Assembly: GCA_016932165.1 (NCBI GenBank)
Contig: JAFGDK010000018.1
Span: 1-63,704, forward strand
Direction of reading: 5' to 3'
DNA length: 63,704 nucleotides
Source of the DNA: Anaerolineales bacterium
GTDB taxonomy: Bacteria; Chloroflexota; Anaerolineae; Anaerolineales; UBA11579
Part shown: in pieces, positions 63,634-63,704 of the stretch
How the letters are laid out: the number at the start of each line of letters is the position of its first letter
How positions within the stretch are numbered: the first letter of the stretch is position 1
Position numbers and translations under genes: made by a program
Notes under the pieces: model-generated
What the model was told of the DNA's origin: nothing
Seen by the model: the letters and a program-made list of their open reading frames with translations, nothing else
Databases searched by the model: none

Positions 63634-63704
63634 AGCATTCTGCTGTGACCGAAAAGCCACAGGATATTATAAGGTGAAAAAGGATTATGGAGAAGGGGTA
63701 AGAA

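Overview
The window (about 64 kb, roughly 54% GC, dense, genes on both strands) looks like the chromosome of an anaerobic fermentative bacterium, most plausibly a member of the Anaerolineae (Chloroflexota). This is inference from gene families. The supporting features are many lipoproteins with Thr/Pro-rich linkers, a class II (B12-dependent) ribonucleotide reductase with NrdR, DUF951, a four-subunit 2-oxoacid:ferredoxin oxidoreductase, pyruvate phosphate dikinase, FocA, and a methylmalonyl-CoA mutase/epimerase pair. No rRNA, tRNA, CRISPR array or intact mobile element was seen.

Layout. 1-9.5 kb: a KAP NTPase fused to a formylglycine-generating-enzyme-like domain (cut by the window edge), the nrdR-nrdJ unit behind a 26-bp palindrome, an alkyltransferase-like protein coupled to a class V aminotransferase, an LRR surface protein, a 52-codon Cys/Trp-rich small gene and a deoxynucleoside kinase. 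9.6-16.5 kb: methylmalonyl-CoA mutase catalytic subunit plus epimerase, a TIGR04076-type protein, an EamA transporter, a cysteine-cluster protein, a zinc-protease-like lipoprotein and a ferritin-like protein. 16.7-19.2 kb: an AT-rich glycosyltransferase beside a decayed transposase, the clearest sign of transfer. 19.2-26.6 kb: a ZU5-like lipoprotein, a MarR-controlled MacA/MacB-type efflux operon with a 27-bp operator palindrome, and MurJ. 26.8-43 kb: DNA alkylation repair (Tag, Ogt), an S41 protease, an RpiB-like isomerase, an M32 carboxypeptidase, a Ser/Thr kinase with a TolB-like propeller, an amidase, an HD protein, an S2P protease, and an overlapping DUF951-rsmI-PGI/PMI-thioredoxin/VKOR operon. 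43-54.5 kb: a dinitrogenase-cofactor-like protein, a DUF2680-like exported protein behind two hairpins, PspC, a nitroreductase, an EamA transporter, the 2-oxoacid:ferredoxin oxidoreductase operon, PPDK, and FocA with a stand-alone Lrp/AsnC-type domain. 54.6-63.7 kb: glycerate kinase, SelA without other sel genes, an M24 peptidase, a secreted metzincin and an EF-G-like GTPase with altered G-motifs.

Metabolic reading (inference): 2-oxoacids are oxidised with ferredoxin to acyl-CoA, formate is exported through FocA, PPDK interconverts pyruvate and PEP, and methylmalonyl-CoA mutase links propionyl and succinyl units. B12 is needed both for DNA precursor synthesis and for the mutase. Most items are ordinary housekeeping genes. 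The points most worth a second look are the KAP-FGE fusion, the palindromes before nrdR and marR, the unannotated-size small gene at 8597, the thioredoxin-VKOR fusion with thioredoxin first, the EF-G paralogue with degenerate G-motifs, and structured leaders upstream of 44007 and 47197.
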